From Candidatus Pacearchaeota archaeon CG10_big_fil_rev_8_21_14_0_10_32_14 (GTDB lineage Archaea; Nanobdellota; Nanobdellia; Pacearchaeales; GW2011-AR1), in the NCBI GenBank assembly GCA_002763085.1, contig PFCY01000057.1, positions 1 through 11,170 of the forward strand: a DNA stretch of 11,170 nt, written 5' to 3'. Made by a program: the position numbers and the translations under genes. This document shows, one piece after another, positions 7,050 through 11,170 of the stretch. Below the pieces are notes generated by a model. The model was given only the letters and a program-made list of their open reading frames with translations. It was not told where the DNA came from and did no database searches. Position 1 is the stretch's first letter. Each line of letters opens with the position of its first letter.

Positions 7050-7267
7050 CGCGTCTCTCCTTTAGAGTTTTTCGTTTCTTTTCTTATAGGTCCTTTATAC
7101 GCTAATACAATAAGAACAACAAATAAGATAAGGGAAACTATAACTAACATAGATTCTGAAAATTTTGTTATCCACGATTCTGAATAAAAATAATTGAGAA
7201 CAATGTATAAAGCAAAATCTCCAAAAAATATCCAAACGAGAACATCTAAGATTTTGTTTTCAAACAT
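7046..7267 (-). CDS. Small two-segment membrane protein, coupled to the TolC-like gene
   Basis: I place the start at ATG 7267 (MFENKILDVLVWIFFG), 73 aa, because AAGGAGAAAACGAAC lies directly upstream. The frame is open further up but no such site is there. Two membrane segments lie at about 7-25 and 37-57 (SMLVIVSLILFVVLIVLAY), followed by a basic, polar tail (GPIRKETKNSKGETR). The tail also encodes the ribosome binding site and ATGA overlap of the TolC gene, so the two are almost certainly co-translated. That makes it the best local candidate for a partner of the TolC-like protein, though nothing else shows this. Confidence 0.72.
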   Translation of the reverse strand: MFENKILDVLVWIFFGDFALYIVLNYFYSESWITKFSESMLVIVSLILFVVLIVLAYKGPIRKETKNSKGETR

Positions 7268-7446
7268 GTTCGTTTTCTCCTTATTTTGTTTTTGTGTTCT
7301 CTTTTTTGACTTAAGTTCGTTTAAATCAACTTCACCGTTTTTATCGATATAGATGTTTATTAGCCTCAAAACTTATTTATCCACACAAGTCGATGTTCTG
7401 TTTGGATGGAGGCGACATTTACGAACTCGAGTATTTGTTTACCCCC
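7268..7446 (-). pseudogene. Possible remnant of a small gene
   Basis: This 179-base gap starts with GAGGGGGTAAACAA, which looks like a ribosome binding site, followed at the right distance by ATA instead of ATG. Reading from there gives LEFVNVASIQTEHRLVWINK, then F and a TGA at a TTTT run. One base away the text continues as IYIDKNGEVDLNELKSKKR. Both pieces look like protein rather than noise, so this may be a small gene that has lost its start and frame. It could also be a leader for the next gene. No family is visible. Confidence 0.25.
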
Positions 7447-7629
7447 TCACATCAAAAATAAATCCATAACTAGAAACATTACAATCTCCCCGACGAAAAC
7501 AAGATACATTTTGATCGTGAAAACAGATACCCCCGTTGTCATCAAAGAACCGATAAGTGCAATCAACGTTATCCAAAAAATGATCATAGTCATAAAATCA
7601 TACCGCGATTTTATTTTTTCGTAATTCAT
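7447..7629 (-). CDS. Small two-segment membrane protein
   Basis: ATG at 7629 follows GAGGAGAAAACGAAC, giving 60 aa. The open frame continues upstream but without a site, so this start is preferred. After MNYEKIKSRYDFM come two hydrophobic helices, about 12-32 (TMIIFWITLIALIGSLM) and 38-59 (FTIKMYLVFVGEIVMFLVMD). Its 16 bases up to and including the ATG (GGAGAAAACGAACATG) are identical to those before the 7267 start, which suggests a copied start region or a shared origin. It belongs to the same class of tiny membrane hairpins as 7046-7267, 9427-9654 and 4452-4724. Function unknown. Confidence 0.7.
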   Translation of the reverse strand: MNYEKIKSRYDFMTMIIFWITLIALIGSLMTTGVSVFTIKMYLVFVGEIVMFLVMDLFLM

Positions 7630-7666
7630 GTTCGTTTTCTCCTCATTAGTTTTTCCTTTTTGTTTT

Positions 7667-7894
7667 TCACAAACTCGCCCAAAAATCGTCAAGCCATCTT
7701 GAAGTTTCTGGATTGAGTCCTTGAGCTCTTAAAACTTTATCTTGAGCAGCTCGACGTGAAATGACCCTATCCTTTGGATTAATTGATTGAACTTTAGGTG
7801 TAGCCTGAATTCTCCCCCTAAACTTTTCTGAGCAAGAAAAACAAAGACCAGCAAATGGACTATACTCATGACATGCTGGGCATTCGTAATTCAT
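7667..7894 (-). CDS. Small zinc-ribbon protein
   Basis: This 75-aa protein has Cys5-x2-Cys8 and Cys18-x2-Cys21 (CPACHEYSPFAGLCFSC), a four-cysteine zinc ribbon typical of small nucleic-acid or protein-binding knuckles. The basic, helical C-terminus (PKDRVISRRAAQDKVLRAQG, then NPETSRWLDDFWASL) could be the interaction part. ATG at 7894 overlaps the stop of the DUF2158-like gene as ATGA, with an AAAGGGGAAA site inside that gene, so both are made together. It lacks a signal or membrane segment and is presumably cytoplasmic. The metal site is clear from the sequence; the partner is not. Confidence 0.8.
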   Translation of the reverse strand: MNYECPACHEYSPFAGLCFSCSEKFRGRIQATPKVQSINPKDRVISRRAAQDKVLRAQGLNPETSRWLDDFWASL

Positions 7895-8082
7895 GGTTTT
7901 TCCCCTTTCGAATTGTCGTCGACCACGTTCAAAGCTTGTCTGGGAAAAATATGTTCTTGCAATTCTCCAATTTTATCTATCCAACAACATGTAATATTCT
8001 CTCCGTGTCTTTTTACGACGGTCATCTTTTGAGATACGCTCTTAAGTTTTACGACGACCCCTACTTGAATTTCGCTCGACAT
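7891..8082 (-). CDS. YodC-like DUF2158 family protein
   Basis: Starting at ATG 8082 (AAAAGGGGAAAATC site) the product has 63 aa, the usual size for this family. VVKLKSVSQKMTVVKRHGEN followed by ITCCWIDKIGELQEHIFPRQ fits the family pattern: V-x-LKSGG-x-x-MTV, then V-x-C-x-W, a gap, then F-x-x-x-x-L. The gene could start 17 codons earlier, but the strong site decides for MSSEIQ. DUF2158 members are small beta proteins of unknown function found in chromosomes, plasmids and phages. Here the gene is fused by ATGA overlap to a zinc-ribbon gene, a pairing that hints at a common role. The usual GG after LKS is replaced by VS. Confidence 0.85.
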   Translation of the reverse strand: MSSEIQVGVVVKLKSVSQKMTVVKRHGENITCCWIDKIGELQEHIFPRQALNVVDDNSKGEKP

Positions 8083-8102
8083 GATTTTCCCCTTTTGAAA
8101 AT

Positions 8103-8417
8103 TTATTCGTTTATTTTTTCTTGACTTTCCCATAATTCTTTCAATTTCTGATACTCTTTGGGATTTAGATCCTTTGATATTATTTCAAGATTATAATCAT
8201 CACGGACAATTATTAAGTGTCTCGATTCAATCTGAACAAGACTTTCCGACGGTACAAACACCCTCCTCCATGAATCCACAATTGAACCCTCTGTGAAAAA
8301 AATGTAAATGTGTCTTTCTTTCTTTTCGAAAATATGTACCCAACGTTTTGATTTAGGAGAATAACTAATATAATACACTTCATCGACTTTAAGGGCGCTA
8401 CTTTTTTAGTTAATCAT
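8103..8417 (-). pseudogene. Soluble protein gene with an in-frame TAA at codon 4
   Basis: An AAAAGGAGACGAAA site precedes ATG at 8417, but the frame reads Met-Ile-Asn-TAA (stop at 8406-8408). The same frame then continues without interruption for 100 codons (KSSALKVDEVYYISYSPKSK...) to TAA at 8103. A GTG at 8378 could start a 91-aa product, but it has no Shine-Dalgarno site and would drop the first strand. The encoded protein is soluble and beta-rich in its first two thirds (RWVHIFEKKERHIYIFF, RRVFVPSESLVQI), with a helical tail (NPKEYQKLKELWESQEK). Either a nonsense mutation or a very short regulatory leader peptide would explain the arrangement. No family recognised. Confidence 0.65.
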
Positions 8418-8454
8418 TTTCGTCTCCTTTTCATTTTTTGATCCATGTAACTTT

Positions 8455-8811
8455 CTACCACTTCCCGTTTCTCATACTCTCAAGATGATTAAGGAATCTT
8501 TTCTGTTCATTTGCTTCATTGACGCCATTCTCAACAAATACATCATAAAAATCAATGATAAATTCAAGCAAAATCTTATGGTCTGAGGGCAATGTCTCAC
8601 CTGATTCCTTAGCGAACTTTCTGCAACTCTTTATATTTGATCTTACTCGTGATATCAACTCTTGATGTGAATCGATTTTTTCCCTCATATTTTCAATAGA
8701 CTTATCAACCTGCTTTTCCATCATTGAAAAATTTGGCCCTGGACGAATCATCATTTTGAATAAAATTACGAGGATTATAAATGAAAATACTAGTTGAAGT
8801 ATTTCCAACAT
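8455..8811 (-). CDS. Membrane-anchored coiled-coil protein
   Basis: I start at ATG 8811 (MLEILQLVFSFIILVILFKM) because AAAGGAGAAACTCC is directly upstream. A GTG at 8862 in the same frame has no site and would add a run of Lys and Arg. The 118-aa product has one N-terminal membrane helix (about 3-20) and then a long charged helical region (MEKQVDKSIENMREKIDSHQ) that may be a coiled coil. Near the end lies FYDVFVENGVNEANEQKRFL. Topology is probably N-out with a cytoplasmic tail, or the reverse; flanking charges do not decide. It is laid out like 498-1115 but is not evidently homologous. Confidence 0.75.
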   Translation of the reverse strand: MLEILQLVFSFIILVILFKMMIRPGPNFSMMEKQVDKSIENMREKIDSHQELISRVRSNIKSCRKFAKESGETLPSDHKILLEFIIDFYDVFVENGVNEANEQKRFLNHLESMRNGKW

Positions 8812-8858
8812 GGAGTTTCTCCTTTCTCTTTTCTTCTTTCTTTTTTTTATTTCGTTTT

Positions 8859-9164
8859 TCACATCATGACTTGACGTTCAGATAGTAGCATTCGCGCCAT
8901 AAGTTTTTTGTCAACATCAAAACTTGCTTCGAATTTTACCAAATTCGGAATCTCAACAGGAGTGAGCCCGTAAAGATATCCTAAAGAAGTGACCGCGATA
9001 GCGATAAATGCCATCCAGATAAGATACTGGTTATTGTAGAGATAGTTGAATTTGTAAGTACACAATAAAGTGAAAGCGATCAAGATATAGATAATAAATT
9101 CTCCGAAAGAGTTTAAGGTATAACGATACGCGATGTCGTAATCGTTGTAGGTGGTTGTGTTCAT
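8859..9164 (-). CDS. Small two-segment membrane protein
   Basis: The 101-aa protein starts at ATG 9164 inside the stop of the upstream gene (ATGA overlap) with GGAGGAAAC as ribosome binding site. A Tyr/Thr-rich N-terminus (MNTTTYNDYDIAYRYTLNSF) precedes membrane helices at about 22-40 (EFIIYILIAFTLLCTYKF) and 47-66 (QYLIWMAFIAIAVTSLGYLY). The C-terminal 30 residues are soluble and charged (FEASFDVDKKLMARMLLSER). It is the third of three consecutive coupled membrane proteins (9654 to 8859), which suggests they may form a complex in fixed ratio. The family is unknown. Confidence 0.78.
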   Translation of the reverse strand: MNTTTYNDYDIAYRYTLNSFGEFIIYILIAFTLLCTYKFNYLYNNQYLIWMAFIAIAVTSLGYLYGLTPVEIPNLVKFEASFDVDKKLMARMLLSERQVMM

Positions 9165-9430
9165 GATTGAGTTTCCTCCTCTTTAAGCTTTTCTTTAAGT
9201 TTATCTGGATATTTTATTTCAATAGAGTTATCGATATAACTTGAAACACTAAACAATGCGACCATCGATAAAAAATTTAATAGGATCATAATTGATGAAT
9301 AAGTATTTCCAATAGGAGGATATATAACCTTTTCGTTATGGATAAATGGATTTGATTCAATCCAAAAACACATGTTTGCTAAACAAACTACAAGAATAAA
9401 AAACAAAACATTGTAGGTCCGGTTTTTCAT
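9161..9430 (-). CDS. Small two-segment membrane protein
   Basis: ATG at 9430 overlaps the upstream stop (ATGA) and has AGAGGAAACAACGTC before it, giving 89 aa. The N-terminus (MKNRTYNVLFFILVVCLANM) is a membrane helix or an uncleaved signal. A 25-residue polar loop with NPFIHNEKVIYPPIGN follows, then a second helix (SIMILLNFLSMVALFSVSSY) and an acidic tail (PDKLKEKLKEEETQS). The loop is the largest extracytoplasmic part if both ends are cytoplasmic. It is coupled on both sides to other small membrane genes. No family recognised. Confidence 0.78.
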   Translation of the reverse strand: MKNRTYNVLFFILVVCLANMCFWIESNPFIHNEKVIYPPIGNTYSSIMILLNFLSMVALFSVSSYIDNSIEIKYPDKLKEKLKEEETQS

Positions 9431-9654
9431 GACGTTGTTTCCTCTCTTTTTGATCTTTGAATAATATTTTCACCATTGACAATTAACTTATAACCCCCCA
9501 GAAAAGACAGAACTCCAGAGACAATCACACATAACACTTTCGCATAAATGAACATAAAAACAAATGCGAGCGTTCCAAGTAAAACAAAACCAAAACTCAT
9601 CCCAATGATACCTAGGACATATAGTGACCAACCAAAAACTTTTTTTCCTGTCAT
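9427..9654 (-). CDS. Small two-segment membrane protein
   Basis: ATG at 9654 follows AAAGGAAAAATC and encodes 75 aa. After MTGKKVFG, residues 8-59 are almost wholly hydrophobic and Gly-rich (WSLYVLGIIGMSFGFVLLG, TLAFVFMFIYAKVLCVIVSG), enough for two helices. The tail is charged (NGENIIQRSKREETTS). The glycine spacing (GIIGMSFG) could allow close helix packing. It begins the three-gene ATGA-coupled block. Such proteins are often small subunits of envelope complexes, but no motif identifies one here. Confidence 0.77.
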   Translation of the reverse strand: MTGKKVFGWSLYVLGIIGMSFGFVLLGTLAFVFMFIYAKVLCVIVSGVLSFLGGYKLIVNGENIIQRSKREETTS

Positions 9655-9686
9655 GATTTTTCCTTTCTTTCTTACTTCAGATTTTT

Positions 9687-10367
9687 TTAAGTCGCGCGAA
9701 GCGTCGACTTTTCTATCTGCCTATCAACCACTTTTCGTTCTCCATCAATGTCATGAGAGTTTATAACAGGAATATCTTTCGTTTCAATGATAGGTCGAAG
9801 TTGTCCACTCTCAACTAATGCAGGACTTGGAGCATTCTCAATAAATTTCTTTTGATCGATGATCCATGCTCTGATCTTATTGATTTCAGAGAATGATTCA
9901 TTCAAAAGAAAATAAGCGCTCCTCCTCACCGATTTTATATCTCTACCAAAAAACCAATAATACCACTTCTTTTCTCTTCCAGCATCCTTTAAACTTTCTT
10001 GAATTTCAAAGAGTTCATCAAATTTGTTTTTAACGCCCAGATATTGAAGAACGAGATTAAGCATCCGATTTGGAATAAAATCTCCCTCAAGTTTTTTTGG
10101 TTTAATATCATCTTCTTCAAGCCAAGTATTATTGAGCATCAAACAAAGATCATTATATTCAACATGCAAATCAATCATCACTGAAGTAAATTCTGACATT
10201 GATGATCTTAATGATTCTTTTGTGAGTGCAAATCCTTCAACACCATCGTGGCGTTCAAATCCTTTGAGATGACTAATGAGGACATCAATTTTGTCTCGAA
10301 GTTTTAATGCTTGTTCTAGATGAAAATGAAACTCTTCCACTTGTTTTGTTCTCATGTCAAGTGTCAT
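9687..10367 (-). CDS. Helical 226-aa protein flanked by palindromic repeats
   Basis: ATG at 10367 has an AAGGAACACAAATC site. The protein is mainly helical and soluble: an amphipathic N-terminal coil (MRTKQVEEFHFHLEQALKLR, DKIDVLISHLKG), an acidic middle with EEDDIKPKKLEGDF, then KKWYYWFFGRD near 134-144 that could touch the membrane. A Pro/Val-rich linker follows (SPALVESGQLRPIIE), and the end is STLRAT. The last residues and the TAA are encoded by a palindromic repeat (9689-9710), whose near-identical copy lies just upstream of the gene (10403-10423). The native C-terminus may thus have been altered by repeat insertion. It is the largest non-TolC gene in the set; no family is recognised. 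Confidence 0.78.
   Translation of the reverse strand: MTLDMRTKQVEEFHFHLEQALKLRDKIDVLISHLKGFERHDGVEGFALTKESLRSSMSEFTSVMIDLHVEYNDLCLMLNNTWLEEDDIKPKKLEGDFIPNRMLNLVLQYLGVKNKFDELFEIQESLKDAGREKKWYYWFFGRDIKSVRRSAYFLLNESFSEINKIRAWIIDQKKFIENAPSPALVESGQLRPIIETKDIPVINSHDIDGERKVVDRQIEKSTLRAT
9689..9710. repeat. Palindromic repeat copy 2, overlapping the end of the 226-aa gene
   Basis: AAGTCG (9689-9694) pairs with CGACTT (9705-9710), and the inner CGC pairs with GCG across a GAA loop with one unpaired T. The plus-strand copy is preceded by a T7 run. It matches copy 3 at 10403-10423 at all but one of 21 positions, in the same orientation. It is strikingly GC-rich for this DNA. It supplies the last codons and stop of the overlapping gene. 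Confidence 0.65.
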
Positions 10368-10402
10368 GATTTGTGTTCCTTGGAATTGAGATTTTGTTTT
10401 TT

Positions 10403-10423
10403 AGTCGCGCGAAGCATCGACTT
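10403..10423. repeat. Palindromic repeat copy 3, upstream of the 226-aa gene
   Basis: AGTCG and CGACT form the stem, with an inner CGC/GCA part weakened by one mismatch, and a T6 run precedes it on the plus strand. It lies between the stop of the 38-aa gene and the ribosome binding site of the 226-aa gene. Copy 2 at the other end of that gene has the same orientation and nearly the same sequence, so the gene sits between two direct repeats about 700 bases apart. Confidence 0.65.
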
Positions 10424-10427
10424 ATTT

Positions 10428-10544
10428 TCAAACTTTCCAAAACGTCAGCATATATTCATAAAACAAAATTCCAACCCATCCGATCGCTGTTCCACACACG
10501 AGCGTGAAGAGGATAATGAGCCACATCTTTTTATCACCATTCAT
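10428..10544 (-). CDS. 38-aa single-pass membrane peptide
   Basis: ATG at 10544 lies one base after the stop of the upstream gene and opens MNGDKKMWLIILFTLVCGTA, then IGWVGILFYEYMLTFWKV and TGA at 10428. Residues 7-28 form one membrane helix with GTAIGWVG suited to helix packing; the end is aromatic. The only ribosome binding site is a weak GAGCGG, so translation probably depends on ribosomes finishing the gene before it. It fills an otherwise empty 180-base gap. Evidence is the clean hydrophobic pattern and tight junction; at this length it stays tentative. Confidence 0.55.
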   Translation of the reverse strand: MNGDKKMWLIILFTLVCGTAIGWVGILFYEYMLTFWKV

Positions 10545-10545
10545 T

Positions 10546-10974
10546 TCATGCCGCTCGCTTAAGTTCATCGACGAATTTCGTGTGTTTACCACTTTGGAAA
10601 AAATCCTTAATTGCTTCTAAAACAAACCACGATTGGATATGACGATCATCGATCTCTTTAACTTCACTTTCTAGTTCCCCAAGAGTATAGGCCACATAAA
10701 GCCTCAATGCAATATCTTCATTAATATCTGGAAGAAATTCAAAATTGCTGATTGGCCCAGTCCACTTGTAGCCAAACTGTGTCGGTACATAAAAATGGAT
10801 GTGCCAATGTAATTCGCCAGCCATAAGCAAAAACGGTCGCGGAACATTTTTATTCTGCGGAATAAAGTTTTCTCCAAAAAATCTTTCAAGAGCATCGGGA
10901 TCAAACCCACTCCAATCAAAAGGAATTCCAAAACATTCTTTTCCTGAAACTGGCATAGCCAAAGCGTGTGACAT
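10546..10974 (-). CDS. Soluble protein of unknown family; first gene of the run
   Basis: I start at ATG 10974 (MSHALAMPVSGKECFG), 142 aa, since GAAGGAGAACAAA lies just before it; an ATG five codons upstream overlaps that site. There is no membrane segment. Notable stretches are PFDWSGFDPDALERFFGENF, the His/Trp-rich GELHWHIHFYVPTQFGYKWT and a helical end (FVLEAIKDFFQSGKHTKFVD). HWHIHFY could bind metal or form a substrate pocket, but that is a guess. As promoter-proximal gene it might be regulatory or the best expressed. The promoter and two-hairpin leader lie directly upstream. I do not recognise the family. Confidence 0.78.
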   Translation of the reverse strand: MSHALAMPVSGKECFGIPFDWSGFDPDALERFFGENFIPQNKNVPRPFLLMAGELHWHIHFYVPTQFGYKWTGPISNFEFLPDINEDIALRLYVAYTLGELESEVKEIDDRHIQSWFVLEAIKDFFQSGKHTKFVDELKRAA

Positions 10975-11000
10975 TTTGTTCTCCTTCATCTGTTTTATAT

Positions 11001-11017
11001 AAGTCGCTTCGCGACTT
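11001..11017. repeat. Palindromic repeat copy 4, in the leader
   Basis: AAGTCGC and GCGACTT form a perfect 7-bp stem with a TTC loop. It is followed by TTTTTG on the plus strand, so it would act as an intrinsic terminator for plus-strand transcripts arriving from the operon side. In the minus-strand leader it is a hairpin ending about 15 bases before the first ribosome binding site. The core matches copies 2 and 3 in its AAGTCG...CGACTT arms. Confidence 0.65.
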
Positions 11018-11024
11018 TTTGATT

Positions 11025-11040
11025 CAATCTGGAAAGATTG
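11025..11040 (-). promoter_or_regulatory. Leader hairpin at the start of the transcript
   Basis: CAATCT and AGATTG form a 6-bp stem with a four-base loop. If transcription starts about 7 bases past the -10 box, this hairpin sits almost at the 5' end of the message, where such a structure can protect it from decay. Together with palindrome copy 4 it makes a two-hairpin leader of about 70 nt. I see no known riboswitch. Confidence 0.4.
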
Positions 11041-11050
11041 TCTTAATTAT

Positions 11051-11079
11051 ATCATAGAATTTATTATAAGCTATTTCAA
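11051..11079 (-). promoter_or_regulatory. Sigma-70-type promoter for the whole minus-strand run
   Basis: On the minus strand TTGAAA (11079-11074) and TATGAT (11056-11051) are separated by exactly 17 bases. Each matches the consensus at five of six positions. The next good start codon is at 10974, after a leader of about 70 nt. The AT-rich background gives some chance hits, but spacing, quality and position directly before the first gene make this the best promoter in the window. Confidence 0.65.
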
Positions 11080-11137
11080 AATAAAGAGAATTTTATAGAT
11101 GTGATTTAATATGAACGGAAAAATTGAAATCAACTGA

Positions 11138-11160
11138 CCCAATCGCAGCAAGCTGCGGGG
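11138..11160. repeat. GC-rich palindrome at the window edge, REP-like
   Basis: CGCAGC and GCTGCG (11144-11157) form a perfect inverted repeat around AA, and CCC before it and GGG after it can extend the stem past an unpaired AAT. Such a GC island stands out in this AT-rich DNA. It may be a REP-type palindrome, an end of a small mobile element, or the terminator of a gene outside the window. No transposase is visible. Confidence 0.4.
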
Positions 11161-11170
11161 TATGATTAAA

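Noticed and set aside
7046..7369. Longer start (TTG at 7369) for the gene before the TolC-like copy
   Set aside because: There is no ribosome binding site there, while ATG 7267 has a strong one; the extra stretch is treated as a possible gene remnant.
7855..8124. Plus-strand frame of 89 codons across the DUF2158 and zinc-ribbon genes
   Set aside because: It is antisense to two recognisable small genes and has no Shine-Dalgarno site.
4825..8417. A changed genetic code with TAA as a sense codon, suggested by two in-frame TAA codons
   Set aside because: TAA ends several apparently intact genes here (for example at 1593, 2748, 3181 and 5955), with a new ribosome binding site soon after.
1..11170. 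CRISPR array, tRNA, rRNA or transposase gene
   Set aside because: I saw no regularly spaced repeats, no tRNA or rRNA sequence and no recognisable transposase.

Overview
This AT-rich window looks like an accessory region of a diderm bacterium. Almost every gene starts with a clear Shine-Dalgarno sequence, ATG and GTG starts are both used, and TAA, TAG and TGA all act as stops, so the ordinary bacterial code applies. Two exported TolC-family proteins imply an inner membrane and a periplasm. I cannot assign a phylum. The mix of tiny unrecognised genes would suit a poorly sampled lineage, but that is only an inference.

Every supportable gene lies on the minus strand, so the window reads right to left. 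A TTGAAA-17-TATGAT promoter near 11051-11079 is followed by a leader of about 70 nt holding two hairpins. Then come about 25 tightly packed small genes, many overlapping by 4 bases (ATGA) or separated by fewer than 50, down to a hairpin near 61-76. First is a 142-aa soluble protein, a 38-aa membrane peptide and a 226-aa helical protein flanked by two near-identical palindromic repeats (9687-10974). Next is a run of small membrane proteins (8455-9654), then a disrupted gene, a DUF2158/YodC-like protein coupled to a zinc-ribbon protein (7667-8417), and two more small membrane proteins. A tandem pair of TolC-like genes follows (4825-7049), the downstream copy interrupted by an in-frame stop. The rest (92-4724) is mainly small membrane or coiled-coil proteins, including a tandem paralogue pair whose second member is frameshifted.

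Two features stand out. First, both TolC homologues keep the helical repeats but lack the segments that form the outer-membrane beta strands in both halves of the protein. Second, at least five genes carry one lesion each (three frameshifts, two in-frame TAA codons) although their ribosome binding sites and downstream reading frames are intact. Early decay, recoding and assembly error are all possible; two lesions can be checked against an intact neighbouring paralogue. Apart from the TolC, DUF2158 and zinc-ribbon genes I recognise no family, and what the operon does as a whole is unknown. A cell-envelope role is the most reasonable guess.
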